A DNA stretch of 64,000 nucleotides from Hyalella azteca (GCF_000764305.2 NW_025935811.1:206402-270401); one strand, 5' to 3'. Positions 36,411-49,524 are shown, counted from the stretch's first letter. Notes: generated by a model from the sequence alone, not told the origin. Numbers and translations: made by a program.

Positions 36411-37585
36411 TCTTCTTATAACGTAAAAACACGCAAACTTGAATAATAACAGTTCGTTTATAATGATAAATTACAATAATAATCCATTCTCTGTTTATTC
36501 ACGAATATATTTTGCATGTATGAATTTATCCAAGTGCGTTCATGCCACCCGTGCGTATTCCGCCCGTGTGCATCCTATTTGCGTGTATACCTTATAGGAG
36601 TCTAACTGAGGGCATAAATTGGGCACGGGTATATGCGTTATTAATATATTTGTCTGGTAGTTAACCTAAAGTACCAAGAGTTAAAAAAGTATTCTGAACT
36701 GTATTTTCCATAGCAAAAGAATAAACTTTAAATACAAATAAACAAAATAGAATAAAATGTCTACCCACAGTAACATGTAGTTTTCTTATCATTACGACTT
36801 AGATAAATCACATAGCGACATTGAGTTGTGGAATGTTGGCTCCCCAGCGGTGATAACCTCGCTATACAAGGAAATTAGCGCTTATTTTGAAAACTTCTTA
36901 ATTTGTCAGATCATGCCAGTCGATGAGGTTGATCACAATTACGATATATCGCCTAATTACATATGACCTCTGCCGCTGGAGAGTTTCTTATACAGTGAGA
37001 AAAGTCCTGCGAAAAATTCTCGCTCGCTTTCTACTAACCACGATTTCTCTGTAGGAAATATAACTTTAAATACTGTTGTACTCTTAATGTTACACATGCG
37101 TATTTTTCACTTACTTACTACTTAAGAGTGTTCCGTTTTCGTATGAATGGTGAATCAATTTAACTAAATGTCTAATGAGGTAACTTGGTGACCGTTTTTG
37201 CACTCTGACTACATTTCACCAATATTATTGCTCACGTTTTCTTTGTATGGAAATTTATATGGGAAAATTCGTGCGAATGCAGGCATTAAATAAAGCAAAA
37301 CCTCGTATGAAATATTACCAAGATGACAGAAATTCTTCATGCCTAATATTGAACCTGCTGATTTTTATTGGTATTTTAAGTGACGCTAGCAATAATTCTG
37401 CGAGCATGAATCCCATCATTATTTTATTAAAGGAAGTGATGAAGGTCAATTCGAAGAAGCGTAGAGTGGATCAGGCAATTGCTAAGTAATATGTGATTGG
37501 CGTTGGAACAGAAATTAAAATTGAACTCATAAGAATAGTTGATAGAACCTGAGTTTACACTTGCTCTTAATTTATTTTCCAAGTT
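36411..37585. other. AT-rich intergenic DNA
   Basis: No supported gene. The 80-codon plus frame at 37247-37489 has no recognised domain. Confidence 0.5.
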
Positions 37586-37777
37586 ATGCGATCAAAATTA
37601 AGAGCCGCGTCCAGCTTCAGAGAAGCAAACTTTACGATAGTCCAACGTCAGAGTTGGTCAACCGAGCGTGTCCATCACTGGAGTGTGACCCAAACACTGA
37701 GGCGGTCAACGGGACTCGAGGAATTACAAAAATTCCTATCATATCTGAGCCCAGGCGATATTTCGCTCAACCCATGA
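37586..37777 (+). pseudogene. Possible LINE ORF2 N-terminal relic
   Basis: A plus frame in a GC-richer pocket ends LEELQKFLSYLSPGDISLNP and then stops. Many CR1/L2-type invertebrate LINEs have a leader of the type 'L...GD(I/V)xxNPGP' (2A-like) just before the endonuclease. Here the frame is broken immediately after NP. The next frame (37561-37824) is also open. No endonuclease motif follows, so at best it is a small relic. Confidence 0.22.
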
Positions 37778-39372
37778 AAGGGGAGAGACGTTCTGCCCGA
37801 ACTAATGAACACGGTCTCCGATGACCGAGTTGGTAGGTTATATCTGCGGCAAACATTGGCACGATCTGCCTTCTATATCCCGAAACATTTATCAAAGAAA
37901 GAGTACCTCGGCTATTGAGATTCGTAGTTAACCTATTAATACTAGTTGGTTAACTTCCTACCTTACATTCCTACCTATTAATATGAAAATTAGATCTACT
38001 TAACCTCCAATTGCAGACAATTCAAATCCGATCATGTAGTGAATGTTTAAATTTTAGTTTAATACTAGTGACATCTTTCTTTTGCCATCGGTATTTTTTA
38101 TTCAACGAAAAGATGTCATACAAGTAGCACTAGATATTTATCGGTTACGGCAAAAAAATTAATTATTTTACTTAGGTAGAAAAGCTTTTTTCAACAATCC
38201 TCAATTAATCATTTATGCATTAACTTTTTTATTTATTTCTTACTAAGTCACTGATTTGCCATTCGTATATCACTAAAAAGCACCAATTTATTGGAATTTA
38301 TTTGAGAGCTAGTCTCAAAAATCCTGCTTACAGCTGATTAAAAAATTCATGTTAGTTTTGTGCACGTTAAGATGCACTCAATTTGCATTAATTAATTTTT
38401 GTGTGATTTGAGGCCATTTGAAGTATATAGTAGAGACAGTGTGTCATAGCTCAAAGAACTATTGATGTGATCACTGATTGATATGGTCGAAATTATTCGA
38501 AGTCATTTAATTATCAGAAATTACAGTTCTGTAAATCTATTTTCGCATTTTACTTTGATTAATGCCGCGTGCCAAATTACCGGGATGACTGAAGTGAAAG
38601 TGAAATATATTTGAAGTGAAAATTTGTATCGCTTTCTGAATCAATATTAATTTAATCAACGCTATTATCATGGTATGATTTATTTTTTGATTTTGTGCAT
38701 TGAAATTTTGAAAAGCGATTTCATGATCAATTTTACAAATCCCGTGGAATTTAATCCATTATAAAACTCATATTCGTTCAAGAGTTCAATTTTTGCCGGC
38801 TTGTTTCAATGCTTGCATGTTATTTCTTTTCCGAATATTCATTTCCTACATGCCACACTCTCATCCGGTTCAAGATTTTACAACGAATTGATAACCAAAT
38901 CATTAAGCCATACGTTATCCATATCGCTCCAAATCCAAGCGTTCATTGATCCATTTTGCATGTAGCTTTGTGCCCTTGAATACTTAATCGTTCATTAGGA
39001 TTGCCTCAATCGTATCTAGACCTGCAACGATCCAAATTTCTTAAATTAATTCATACAAGAAATTCTAATGTTCGGTGTTAATCTCGATGCATAAATTATC
39101 TCCTATGTTCATCACCCGCTCTGTATTCGCTAACAATAAACTTAATTCGCGCCCGTATTCTGAGCCAGCCTCAACCCAACCTCTGTGTGCTTTGACATCT
39201 CGTTATTTGATCAGCTATAGCGATCTTTACACCTCAATCATAATTCTATCATTTATCACTTACAAACGTATCTGGTCGACTGATCGCAAATAATAAAATA
39301 CAAAACTTTATCCCTTTTTACGGCTAGAAATTCATACGGACTCGTAAGGATATCACTCATTTGTTGTGTCAG
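37778..39372. other. AT-rich intergenic DNA
   Basis: No supported feature. Confidence 0.5.
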
Positions 39373-39478
39373 TGACGCTGCAGGGATGGTCGACGTCGAG
39401 ATCGCGTTACGATCGCTCCGCCGTCACCGAAGATTCCTCGACTCCGCATGGGCGGTCCGGAATGCAGGAATGTCAACG
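39373..39478 (+). CDS. Possible internal exon, unknown protein
   Basis: A strongly GC-rich 106-bp pocket bounded by an acceptor-like TTTGTTGTGTCAG and a donor-like CAACG|GTAACT. The frame starting at the third base is open throughout and reads TLQGWSTSRSRYDRSAV, then TEDSSTPHGRSGMQECQ. A second plus frame (from an ATG, MVDVEIALRSLRRHRRFLDS) is also open and runs on into the following tandem repeat. Base composition is the main argument; neither frame is recognised. Confidence 0.33.
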
Positions 39479-39793
39479 GTAACTCTACGCCGAATAATTC
39501 AATCGCATCATATTTAACTCGTCTCTGACAACGACAGTTCCAGCGTGAAGTTAATGTTTTTCTTTCAAATAGTAAATGTGGACGGTAACTCTACGCCGAA
39601 TAATTCAATCGCATCATCTTTAACTCGTCTCTGACAACGACAGTTCCAGCGTGAAGTTAATGTTTTTCTTTCAAATAGTAAATGTAGACGGTAACTCTAC
39701 TCCGAATAATTCAATCGGATCATTTTTTACTCGTCCCTTAAAAAGTCATCTCCCTGGTAAAGTGGACATTTTTCTTTTAAAGAATGAATAATG
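39476..39793 (+). repeat. 106-bp tandem repeat, 3 copies
   Basis: ACGGTAACTCTACGCCGAAT starts copies at 39476, 39582 and 39688 (exactly 106 bp apart). Copies 1 and 2 are almost identical; copy 3 is clearly diverged. The first copy overlaps the proposed donor site of the preceding exon candidate. Confidence 0.93.
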
Positions 39794-42700
39794 TGTTTTG
39801 AGTTCAGAATGTGTGAAGCTGGTGGCATTAGCATTATATTCAGAAAATTGGTGCAAAAAAATTCTCCTTGAGATAAAAGATTATTCAAGTCTAATATTTT
39901 TTGCTACTATACTAGCAACACTATAAATTAACCACAGGAAAATCCTGTAGATATGAAGTAGTTAATTTAAATCTTCGCATTAACTTTAGATGGCCTCATT
40001 TAATATAATGATTTTATTAATTGTAAAAACTAATTTAGAGTTCAGAAAAATAAATCGTATACATTTTGTGGATGTGTCTTGCATTCAATGCCTTGAAAGT
40101 GAAAGCCTTTAGGGTAACGAATTTTTTCTCTAATCTATAGTACAGTATTTTTTTCTAAGTAACACTCAATTAGGATCAAAAACTTTGAACTAGGTTCTTA
40201 TCTATGACCATCTTATTTAAATAGATAATACGCATAATTCACATAATTATTTCATATTATGTATCTTTTTCGGTATTGTTTTAATTTGTTCCATTTAACC
40301 CACGACCTGAGGAGAATTTCGGCGGAATGAAGCGCGGTATTGATTGTGGCTGGATAAATAACACATAAACAATTGCAGAAAGTAGTTATAATTCGGTCAA
40401 ACTGAATTCAAGCCGGGCAATTCGAGGTTCTACATAATAATTTCTATATATTTAGAACATTTAAACATGGCTAATTAATGTTCATATCTACATATAAATC
40501 TGAATTGTACTTGAAGGTCATGAATGCAAATATTATATAAGATTGGTCACCATGAAAAACAAAGGGACTTGATCAACTTGAATATAGGTTTATAAAGTAA
40601 ACATTTTCACGAGACTAATACGATATGCAGTAATTTCCATGGGTTAGAGATTTATTGGTTTTGTCGTCATTTATATCGCTTTGAATCTTCATCCAAGCAG
40701 ATAAGCTCCGTTTATCTTATGGAATTGAAATGACTAGAAATAAATTATTCATATTAGAATTCCATTAATAGAATTTATCGTATTATTAATCTACAATTAA
40801 CAAAGAAATTGTTCTAAGTTATTCAATGAAATGATTATTCCAGGTTTTGTAGTCATCGTAACATTTATGTAGACTTTTTATCATTTTCTACATCATCGTA
40901 TTGGGTAATTGTTTTTTCCTAACGCAAAATGAAGAGAGTGTGATTCTCAGTGTTTAAGATGTTAATTCTAATTAGATGGGAAATAAAACCCGAAGTAACT
41001 CATCGGAAGTTGAGCTGATATATATTCTGAAATATTAACCCTCCCAAAGTGATGCTCCTTTAATAAACTTTTAATTCGAATTTTTTATCAACTTCAATAA
41101 ATTTCTACAGAGTGAGTGACATGACAAAAGATCACATACAGAAGGACACTCAAAAATTGTAGCCATAAGCATAAGCAGGCAATATGCCATCACATTCTCG
41201 TAAAGTACGGCTCGTTTGCCCTAGATAAGAAATGCACTCCTGATCTAAGGTCGCTAACCCAAATGTAAAGAGGGCGGATCAGGCTGAAGTCTTTATTATT
41301 GAGATCATTTTTTTGGTGTGATCGTCCACGGTGCGATAAGGCGAATAGCTATGCCACCTTTGGAGGAGTAGTAACCTTCGACCTCCCGTCATAGTTCGCA
41401 TTCCAGACCAAATGTTTTTGTCTGAATTGTTTTCCAGCATGACACCTACACTGACAGCCTCAGAACTGCATCTCCCACTTTCTAACGGACCCTTGACATG
41501 GTGACTTTAATTCAACGGCATTTAATTTGTACTACGATGTGTTTGGTTAAGTTTTTCAAAGATTTCACGGAAGTAGGTTGTTTAATGAACACAATTCGAT
41601 GGCAATTTCTACCAGTTTAAAATAAAAAAAAAATACTTTGAAAACTGACAAGTGAGCGAAGATCATTGACAAAAGTGCATGTACTGACAATTTTTTCATT
41701 GACCGTCGGGTTCAGTAAGCGTCACAATCATCAGGAAACGTGCACTAGCTATCATCATTTGACCTAATAGTTTCTCCAGAAATCTTAGGCATATGAAGGC
41801 ATTTTATACTATTCACATATTAAGAACGTTCCTCATTGTAAATCAGGACCCACCCGTTACCTCGAACTTGGAAGACTTACGAGGCGTATTCTGAAGACTG
41901 CACGATAGTAGGTCAGCAACATTGAACTTGACTCGATACATCACAGCTGAAGCCATGGCGTGGCTCTGCCTGAACTTCTCTAACCTTTCTCGATGATGAG
42001 GCTAACACTTGTTTAGGGGACAAGTGGTAGCCCCCTCGCTTTGTGGTCCTTCAATTTAAATGTTTACGTGGCATCGGTGAAAACTGCATTGCTGCCTCCA
42101 GAAGTTCATGGTCCACTCTGAATAGATTTTTCAGGTTAAGCGACGTGCGTTTCATGGTGCTTCATTAACCAGATAAGCAGGAGCAAAGAGCAGTGTTCTG
42201 AGGCTTGGTCAATTTATATTTAGGAATAGTAAAATATTTGGGTCCGATATTGAACTAGTTACAAAATTATTCGATTAAAAATAAATTATTCTTGCCTCCG
42301 ATCTTCATGCGAGGTTGGAAATGATTTTTGATTAATGAAAATCAGTAGAATTAAAAGCACCTTCTGGAAAATGGACAGGAGACCGAAACTCACGTAATTA
42401 GATGAATAATGAGACTGTTATATCTAAAATATTTCAAGCGATTAGCAAAGATTAGCGTCTCACAAAAAATAATCGGGACATTTTTGAAACTAAAAAGCAC
42501 CACCAAGTGCACTTCTTCCATGGTGATATAGTTTAAATTTTCAAAACAATTGTGAGATTTTCTGAAACTTCCGTAATAATTTTTTCTTCTTTTACTCAGG
42601 AATTCTTTTTTTATTTTCAAAAAAGTTATAAGATGATCTCACTTAGTAAAGTTACCCTATAGTGATTGTTGTTAATGTTTACAACGAATAACTCGTAAAG

Positions 42701-42903
42701 AGCTAATCCGCAGGCCTGGGGGTCCCACAACACATAGATTTACTCTCTATGTAAAACTTGCGTTTCTCATGACACATCGACATGGCAGTGACAGGATATC
42801 AACTTGCGGTCAATGTCAATAGTTTAGCTCAAATAAGTTCATTTGCGATCCTCATACGAGCAAGAAAACTCAAGTTGTGATGACTGCCTCTTTTTGCCTA
42901 CAG
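39794..42903. other. AT-rich intergenic DNA
   Basis: No supported gene. 41200-41510 and 41850-42130 are somewhat less AT-rich but have many stops in all frames. Confidence 0.5.
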
Positions 42904-43030
42904 CCTTCACCCATGTATTCCTGGTGCAGCAAATGTTCCACCAGAATTTGTTGCATTGGACCGACTTCGACTTTTTAAATTTACCACTGAATTCACCACT
43001 GACTTACTTAATTTAATTACCACCAATTAA
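42904..43030 (+). CDS. Possible terminal exon, 41 codons
   Basis: A very good acceptor (GCCTCTTTTTGCCTACAG, AG at 42902-42903) is followed by a frame open from 42905 to TAA at 43028-43030. The peptide starts LHPCIPGAANVPPEFVALDR and ends with a Thr/Leu/Asn-rich segment. The first half looks like real protein sequence; the second half becomes AT-rich and less convincing. There is no ATG, so it would be the last exon of a plus-strand gene. Family unknown. A hairpin lies directly after the stop. Confidence 0.3.
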
Positions 43031-43031
43031 A

Positions 43032-43052
43032 AAAAACCCGCCTCGGGTTTTT
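43032..43052. repeat. 9-bp perfect hairpin, terminator-like
   Basis: AAAAACCCG (43032-43040) and CGGGTTTTT (43044-43052) pair around a CCT loop. It looks like a bacterial intrinsic terminator, but in this eukaryotic context that role is not implied. It begins two bases after the stop of the preceding exon candidate. Confidence 0.85.
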
Positions 43053-46000
43053 AAATTCGCCATTTATTAAATTTGAATCGTAGATAAAGAAAGCGTTTGT
43101 GTTCATCATCATTCTAAATTGAAAATCATTGTGATAATTTTCAGAAAGGGCGTATTCCCATAATCACTCCACAGAAACAAACTATACTTGAATGGACAAT
43201 GAAACAAAATTAAATTTGAATGTTTAATTTAGTTGAGCAATTTGAGCTAAATAAAACAATGTCGAATTCAAATAATTTTATTTAACGTGAATAACAAGCA
43301 AATAAAACTCTCCGCTAACTAATCCCCCAGGAAGCGAATTTACAATGATTTTTCCTATTAAGTACTCCTATGAAAATCACGAAAGATTTCATGCTTGAGA
43401 GATGATTAATCAATTCTTTGCCCTTCATTAGTGCTGTTGGAGATGCATGTTGTTATAATAGAATTAATAATATATTAAAAATTAACCATATATATATGGA
43501 TTGTGAATATGCTTATAAAGAATGAGTCGAGAAAGCCGAACGCGGATAAGTCACTGGACCGTTAAACCCGAGAAGAACCACAAGCATTATCAATGATTGT
43601 GATCAATTGGAGTTCAAAAAAGTGGAAATAATGCACCGTAGTGAACTTCGCAACCACCAGATCCAACATCCATTTGTAATGGATTTGTCCCCCGCAACTT
43701 GAAGACTCAGGTGCAAGCAAGTACTCTAGTATTTATATGCTTAAAACTAACAAAGCATTACCATATCAACAGTAAAGCACCGTTTTTATTAGTCTGATTA
43801 ATGTCCAGCGATCCAGTTATAATTTAATTAATGTCCAGCAATCAAGTTATATCAAGAGCTACGTACAATAACCTTAGCGCTGAAAGTTCATCCCATCGTA
43901 TATGTAAAAATAATTTGTATTGGCTTGTTACCATTCCTCACTCAAATTTCCGAGGTTTTCTGAAACTCGTCTGCTATATGCATTGAACCAGCTTCTACGA
44001 TTGTTTAATCTTAACAACAATAAACATTTTTCCTTCCTTTATCATGAGTAATTGTCAGCCAACCTCCCCGTATCAGCACCAAAAATGAAATTCCGAAACC
44101 AAGCTCGTCCTTACAATCAGTGTAAAAGAAACGAAATCTATTTGTATTTTTCATAATATCACTTGACATTTTGGCTGTTATTATAATTCAACTTAAACTT
44201 CGTAACGTCCTTTATAAATCTCCTGAAATTTATGAAATATATATTTTGTTATTGCGTACTAGTTTGTCACAACTAGGTAAAGTAAATTCCTAATTGATAT
44301 ATGAAAATATTTACATTATCATGTGCACATAAAATGAATTGCTTTCACTTCTCGCTCACTGAATAGTCCCCCGCAGGTTTAATCTTATTGAAGTGAAATC
44401 AACAACAATCAGTCAAAAATTAATTATCAGCGATGAATTACCAGCTTACATCTATAAATGCTGAATGTAACTTTGTGAATACTAGCAGCTTTAATATTAC
44501 ATTTATTTTGACATAAATATTCAATAATTTACAGATTCATAAGATTATCGGTTCAAAACAGGCGAATAAAATCTCGGTTTGAAGAAGATGCTGATTAATG
44601 TCTGGTTCACGAGCATTAAATTCTCACAATGTAATATCAATCAAACATTAAAACAGGCTTTAATGTTTCAACTCAAAGTTTGCATGTAATAATAATCACG
44701 CTTTTCAGGGTTAAAAAGTATAGAAATGCCGTATAATTCCCAACAAAATTTAGAATTAGGATAATATGATTGTAAATGATCTGATCTTGGCGTCCTGAAG
44801 TCTCAAGACCAACTTATTTATTCTTTAAGCTCTACGAGTTTGATCAAACATGTAAATATACAGAACGTGACCTTAGAGGTACTCCATTGATTTAGGAGTC
44901 TGTCCCGTAAAAAACCTTTTATTTACGACAGTGAAATTAATTGAGAGCGAAATGTGTATCATATCAGATTCTGATTGGAAAAACTGGGAGCTTAGTCTAT
45001 ATGCAAATCTATGCATGTGTCTGTTTTGCTCTGACATTAATTTCGGTGTCTGGTGACTCAATCAATTATTTACGAATTTTTTTAGACCTTTACCCAGCAT
45101 CAATAAAAACAATGTGTTAATTTGAGGATCTTTGTCAGCTCCCAAAACAGGTTCATGGCTCATGCACCTATAAGCACGTGCCCCGGTATCTCGAGAATCA
45201 ACTTATCATGAAGCTTTCATCATCAATCAGAGTGTATAATGCGTATTTGTTTCAGCCGAGGTGCAACATATTTGCTCAGTGTCAGAGGGCACATGAAGAG
45301 TAAAGTTCACTACCATTAGACCGCTGGGGCCACAAGCTCTATGTTAAAGATGCCTAAGCGCGTGCTCTGTCTCGCAGGAGTAACTGGATCAAAACAGCGA
45401 CCGTTCAGGACCTACGAGGACAGCTATAGATAGCTGCATGGTGACCTAGTCCCGTATCATCGCCCACGCCCATCTTGTATAGCCTACTTTTCAAATAATC
45501 TTGTTTTTTCTGTGTATCATTCGATGTATATCTTTTGAGTTTTGTGTTGCTTGATTTTAGGCTAACGAACAATTTTCTTGAATCTAGAGCGTTCAACTTG
45601 ATATCCTATAGAGATGTAGCTAAATCTGATTCAAGCATTCCACCATGTCACAAGCAAGACACCAAACAATAAATAGGGTAAATACTTTCCGTAAAATTTA
45701 TATTGATCCCTCCCATTCACTATTCTTGCGTACATTGTTTATTAATATTATTTATCCGTAATTATAATTATATATTCATAATGTATAATTGTAGCATTTT
45801 AAGAAACAAATTATTTTGAATTAGTATTATTTTATTTGATAAGTCCTCATTGAAAACACTTTCATCGTCCCAAAAAAACAAAAGTCACTCGGCAAACTGG
45901 CTTTGTCTCTGTCCTGTCTTTAAACACGCAGCCATGACTGCACATAAAGCACGTCATTAAGACGAGCACAAGCTTACGCTTGAATTAGCATGTACAAAGA

Positions 46001-47778
46001 GCGTGGCTTTCTAAGTGCGCACAAACAGAGAGGCTAAGAGTGCACGTGAATTCTAACTAGCAAAGGGTAAGTGAAGGCCGTGGGCGTTGAGATCTGCCAT
46101 CAAGATCACATTAGTCTACATGACGTGGTCAGCGGTAGTAAAGGTCACTCATAATACGCCTTAGTTTTCAACGCGACTTGGGTTCAGTCTTTCAGTAATT
46201 ACTGCAGGTAGCTGCCCGTTGATGGCCGCAGCAAATTAATGTAAGTGACTATGAGATATCGCGACGAGGCGAACCGCGCTGCGTCTGAAGCTGCTCATCT
46301 AATTTATATCGGAAGATCGCGGCGCTGAGGGTATATAGGAAAAATTGAAACATATTAGGTATTGTTTGCTGAAGTGTATGTCAAGACGACCTATTTTGGA
46401 GTATGTGAAAGAAAAAGCGGGTAGTAGCACTTGGATATACTAAGCCTTCTGGTTGAGCTTTGGAATACGTACAGTTTTGAGTCAATTTTCAGACGTTAAT
46501 TAGTAGTGTTGCTATTTAATTTGGCTAATCGGACTGTTTTTTTCACACAACGCATGGGTGAGAGTGCAATTTTACAGTAGGTTTGATGACTAATTGTTTG
46601 ATTTCATCAAAGAATAAAGTCGCAGCTAGAAGATATCTCGAAGCATAGTCGACACAGTTCTGTCGTTTTAATTTTATTGCTGAGAGAAAATGATTGATAC
46701 CAAAAAGAAAACAATTCATAAATGGAACATATGCGTTTCAAACTCAGCAAAAACATATGAGAAGATTGTATTTTTTTAGATATTATTCTCCTTGTAAATT
46801 CACGAAACTCAATTTTATTTCAAATAATAAGAAACTTCGGAAAATGAAATTGATAAATTTTTGCTCAAGCAAATGTCGCCCTTAATATCACTCACACTTC
46901 TTGACAGATGTCTTTATTTAAAAACAACCATTAACTCGATTCAATTTACAGCCACACTGATGACGGTTCCATTCGGCATGAATACAATTCAGTAAAAAAT
47001 TATGCATTTTGAGCTTAGGTCTTATGTATGCAAAAAACAAGTATATCAGAATAGCAAGAAATTATCAATGTCTTAAAATAGTGGAATTGAATAGTGATAT
47101 ATATGTAAAGGAGCGGACCCTCCGCAAATTTATTTTTCAGTGGCGGAGGATTTCAAAGAGTAATGTAGGTCGAAAGTAAGGCCGACGTTTGTTAAGAGAT
47201 TAAGGTACTTAAATTCCTTCGGCCGGAATCATGGAATCTTTCGTATTGGAATCATTAAATTAAATTCAATAGAATAAACGGTAACTTGTTTCCTCATTGA
47301 CCCAAATCTATTTTAAAAGTAACTTGGAATTTTTCTACGCTATAAATAATTTGCATTTGTGTGTACTAGTCAGTGGAAGAAATTCTGAAAATTATTTATT
47401 AAATCTGCTAATAACAGTGCTTCAAAATAAAACCTTATGCTACCAACCTGCCTGTGAGTTTACAGAGCAACCCTTGCCACGCTCGTCGCACGTCTGGCTG
47501 CTGGCTTTTCCTCGTCAGTGATAGCGACGGTCATCGTCGTCTGTCACAGCTTCGCCTTCCACTCAAACTCGATCGTCCCTTGAGTGAAATTACGAGATCG
47601 TGCCATGACCATTCAATTAAATCAGAGAAAAAATCTTACCTTTTTACTCACTGCAAGAATTCTGACACTTTATTCGCTGGTATGTGAAAGGTAGTTCATG
47701 GCTAACTTCCTAGAAATACAAAAAAAAAAGTTTAAATATAATTGAGCTGAGACCTACCTTTTTTGATATTAAAGATAA
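43053..47778. other. Long intergenic stretch, no supported gene
   Basis: AT-rich to 45100. 45120-46340 is GC-richer and ends in a TATA-like GGGTATATAGG at about 46328-46338, but no following coding exon is visible. 47450-47600 is another GC-richer pocket with no recognisable frame. Confidence 0.45.
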
Positions 47779-48147
47779 GTCGAAAATTTTCTTCTAAGGT
47801 CACCTGATTTGAGCATTTGCGATTTCTTTCTTTGGGGACATCTAAAAGAAAGGGTGTTCAGAAGTCGCCCTCACACCCTACCACAGCTAAGGGGACAGAT
47901 TATTGCAGAGGTTATGGCCATACCTCGCCATATGTGTGAACGTGCTGTAGGAAACTTCCAAGAACGACTCCAACAGTGTGTTGCAGCTAACGGCCACAAT
48001 CTTCCACATAATATTTTTCTCACATTAGTATTCCAAATGGTAGGTTATGCTAACCTCGAGGAAAATAAACTTTCTTCTTTATGTACCTCCGTTACTCTTT
48101 TGTTTCGCCTCAAAACTGCTCAATCAGTTCTGCCCCACCATGTATAA
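47779..48147 (+). pseudogene. Tc1/mariner-type transposase, C-terminal fragment
   Basis: The frame contains RSPDLSICDFFLWGHLKERV followed by a segment ending CVAANGHNLPHNIF. This is the C-terminal end of the DDE_3 / IS630-Tc1-mariner transposase family as found in many arthropods. The block SPDL-CDFFLWG carries the third catalytic Asp (CD). It is preceded by an in-frame stop (47776-47778), and the earlier part of the domain with the first two catalytic Asp residues is absent. It runs about 40 codons past the expected end, into unrelated sequence. It is therefore a 5'-truncated, inactive copy. I found no terminal inverted repeats around it. Confidence 0.78.
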
Positions 48148-48243
48148 TACCCTTAATATTTTAACTCGACAAACATTATGTTGAAGAGTATGCTGCACTA
48201 ATATTGTATCTATACTAAAGAGTATACTGTACATAATGAGTCT
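48148..48243. other. Short AT-rich spacer
   Basis: AGTATACTG/AAGAGTAT words repeat here; nothing else. Confidence 0.4.
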
Positions 48244-48425
48244 TATCATTTTACTTCGTAAAGGTTCACCTTTACAGTTGCAAGCACTTAATAAGTCGTA
48301 TTATTTTAAGTCGTAAAAGTCACATTAACTGTCGTTGTCACTTATCAAGTCGTATTATTTCAATTCGTAAAGTTTCACCTTTACAGTTGTAAGCACTTAA
48401 TAATTCGTATTATTTTAATTTGTAA
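48244..48425 (+). repeat. 54-55-bp tandem repeat, 3 copies
   Basis: Markers AAGTCGTATTATTT or AATTCGTATTATTT end the three units near 48297, 48351 and 48406. Outer copies share TTCACCTTTACAGTTG; the middle copy is diverged. Confidence 0.85.
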
Positions 48426-49516
48426 ATAATCAAGATATATAAATATATCAATAATTTATCTCAAATTATGAATCCAACACAACCGAAACGACAAATTCGG
48501 TGTAAATTTTTTTCGATTGATCGTATATACATTCTTAGATTTTGAACAGAAGATGGAGCTATGAATTGTTTGAATTTTTCCAAACTTTTAAATTATTGGA
48601 TAAATTACGGATATTTGCTACATGAATTTTTAGTGTTATTCCTTTCATTTAATCTCTTATTATTAATATTATAATCGCATTTTCCATCGATTTTCATTTC
48701 CATTGTTTTCTTTCTTCTTCATCGAGTGGAGCCTCCGTTCTCTGCAATACTTCATTAATTTCCGAACATAATCTTTTCCGGTCGAATTATGTACAAACTT
48801 ACATAATATTGAATGAATGCATGTTGGAAAACTTATAAATTTTCGAAATATAAATTGTCAACCGTCCGCAATACGGAAATTTTTCTGCGCAGTATTTGTA
48901 AATAAGAAAGGTAATATATTTACTTGTATGTGAATCCCATTGTTTGTTTTAAATTGAACTCATAATTACATGTTTCGTCTCAAATAATAAAATATCAAGC
49001 AATATAAGTTTTTCCAGAGACTATTTATGGACATGTGTGAACTTTGACAATATTTCCAAGTATGTATACAGATTCAAGTATTAAAATTTGGAATAAATGA
49101 AATTAAAAGAAACTGGAACTTTCGGATATTAAAAAATTAAAGTTAGAACTAAAAGTTAAAAATAATCAATTGTTTTAAAATAAGTATTGATTGTTTAAAA
49201 ATATATTGATCGTTTTGAATTATATTGATTGTTTTAAAAAATACTGGTAGTTTTTAAAAAATTTTATCGTTGTGATAAATATTGATTGTTTTAAAAACAT
49301 TATTTATTTTAAAGAGTATTATCTATTTTAAGAAATATTGAGTGCTCTAAAAAATATTAATTATTTTTAAAAATATTGAAAGTTTAAAAGAAAATGAATG
49401 TATTAGCTTAAAATACCAACATTTTTGTATTCCTTCTTCATACATACAAGACCCACGAGGTCAGTGCGAGGCTCAGGTCAGTGTCGAAGCTTGGCTAAGG
49501 CGGGGTCACTCAATTC
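48426..49516. other. AT-rich DNA upstream of the cuticle gene
   Basis: 49160-49390 is an irregular array of TTGATTGTTTTAAAAA-like words (about eight). 49440-49515 is GC-richer and leads into the TATA box. No gene. Confidence 0.5.
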
Positions 49517-49524
49517 TATATAAA
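49517..49524 (+). promoter_or_regulatory. TATA box, probable core promoter
   Basis: TATATAAA, followed 31 bp downstream by GCAGT at 49546-49550, close to the arthropod initiator TCAGT. It lies 0.32 kb before the small ORF at 49843 and 0.68 kb before the cuticle gene ATG at 50194, so it could drive either, the latter through a non-coding first exon. Which one is not decidable from sequence. Confidence 0.5.

Noticed and set aside
35604..36446. Several 190-280-codon frames around the N gap
   Set aside because: They consist of translated N, a 9-bp microsatellite and adapter-derived residues.
43032..43052. Hairpin as a bacterial intrinsic terminator, hence bacterial contamination
   Set aside because: Flanking DNA is the same AT-rich, intron-bearing eukaryotic background with no bacterial genes.
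46328..46338. TATA-like GGGTATATAGG after a GC-richer stretch as a promoter
   Set aside because: No downstream exon, start codon context or homologous gene could be found within the next kilobase.
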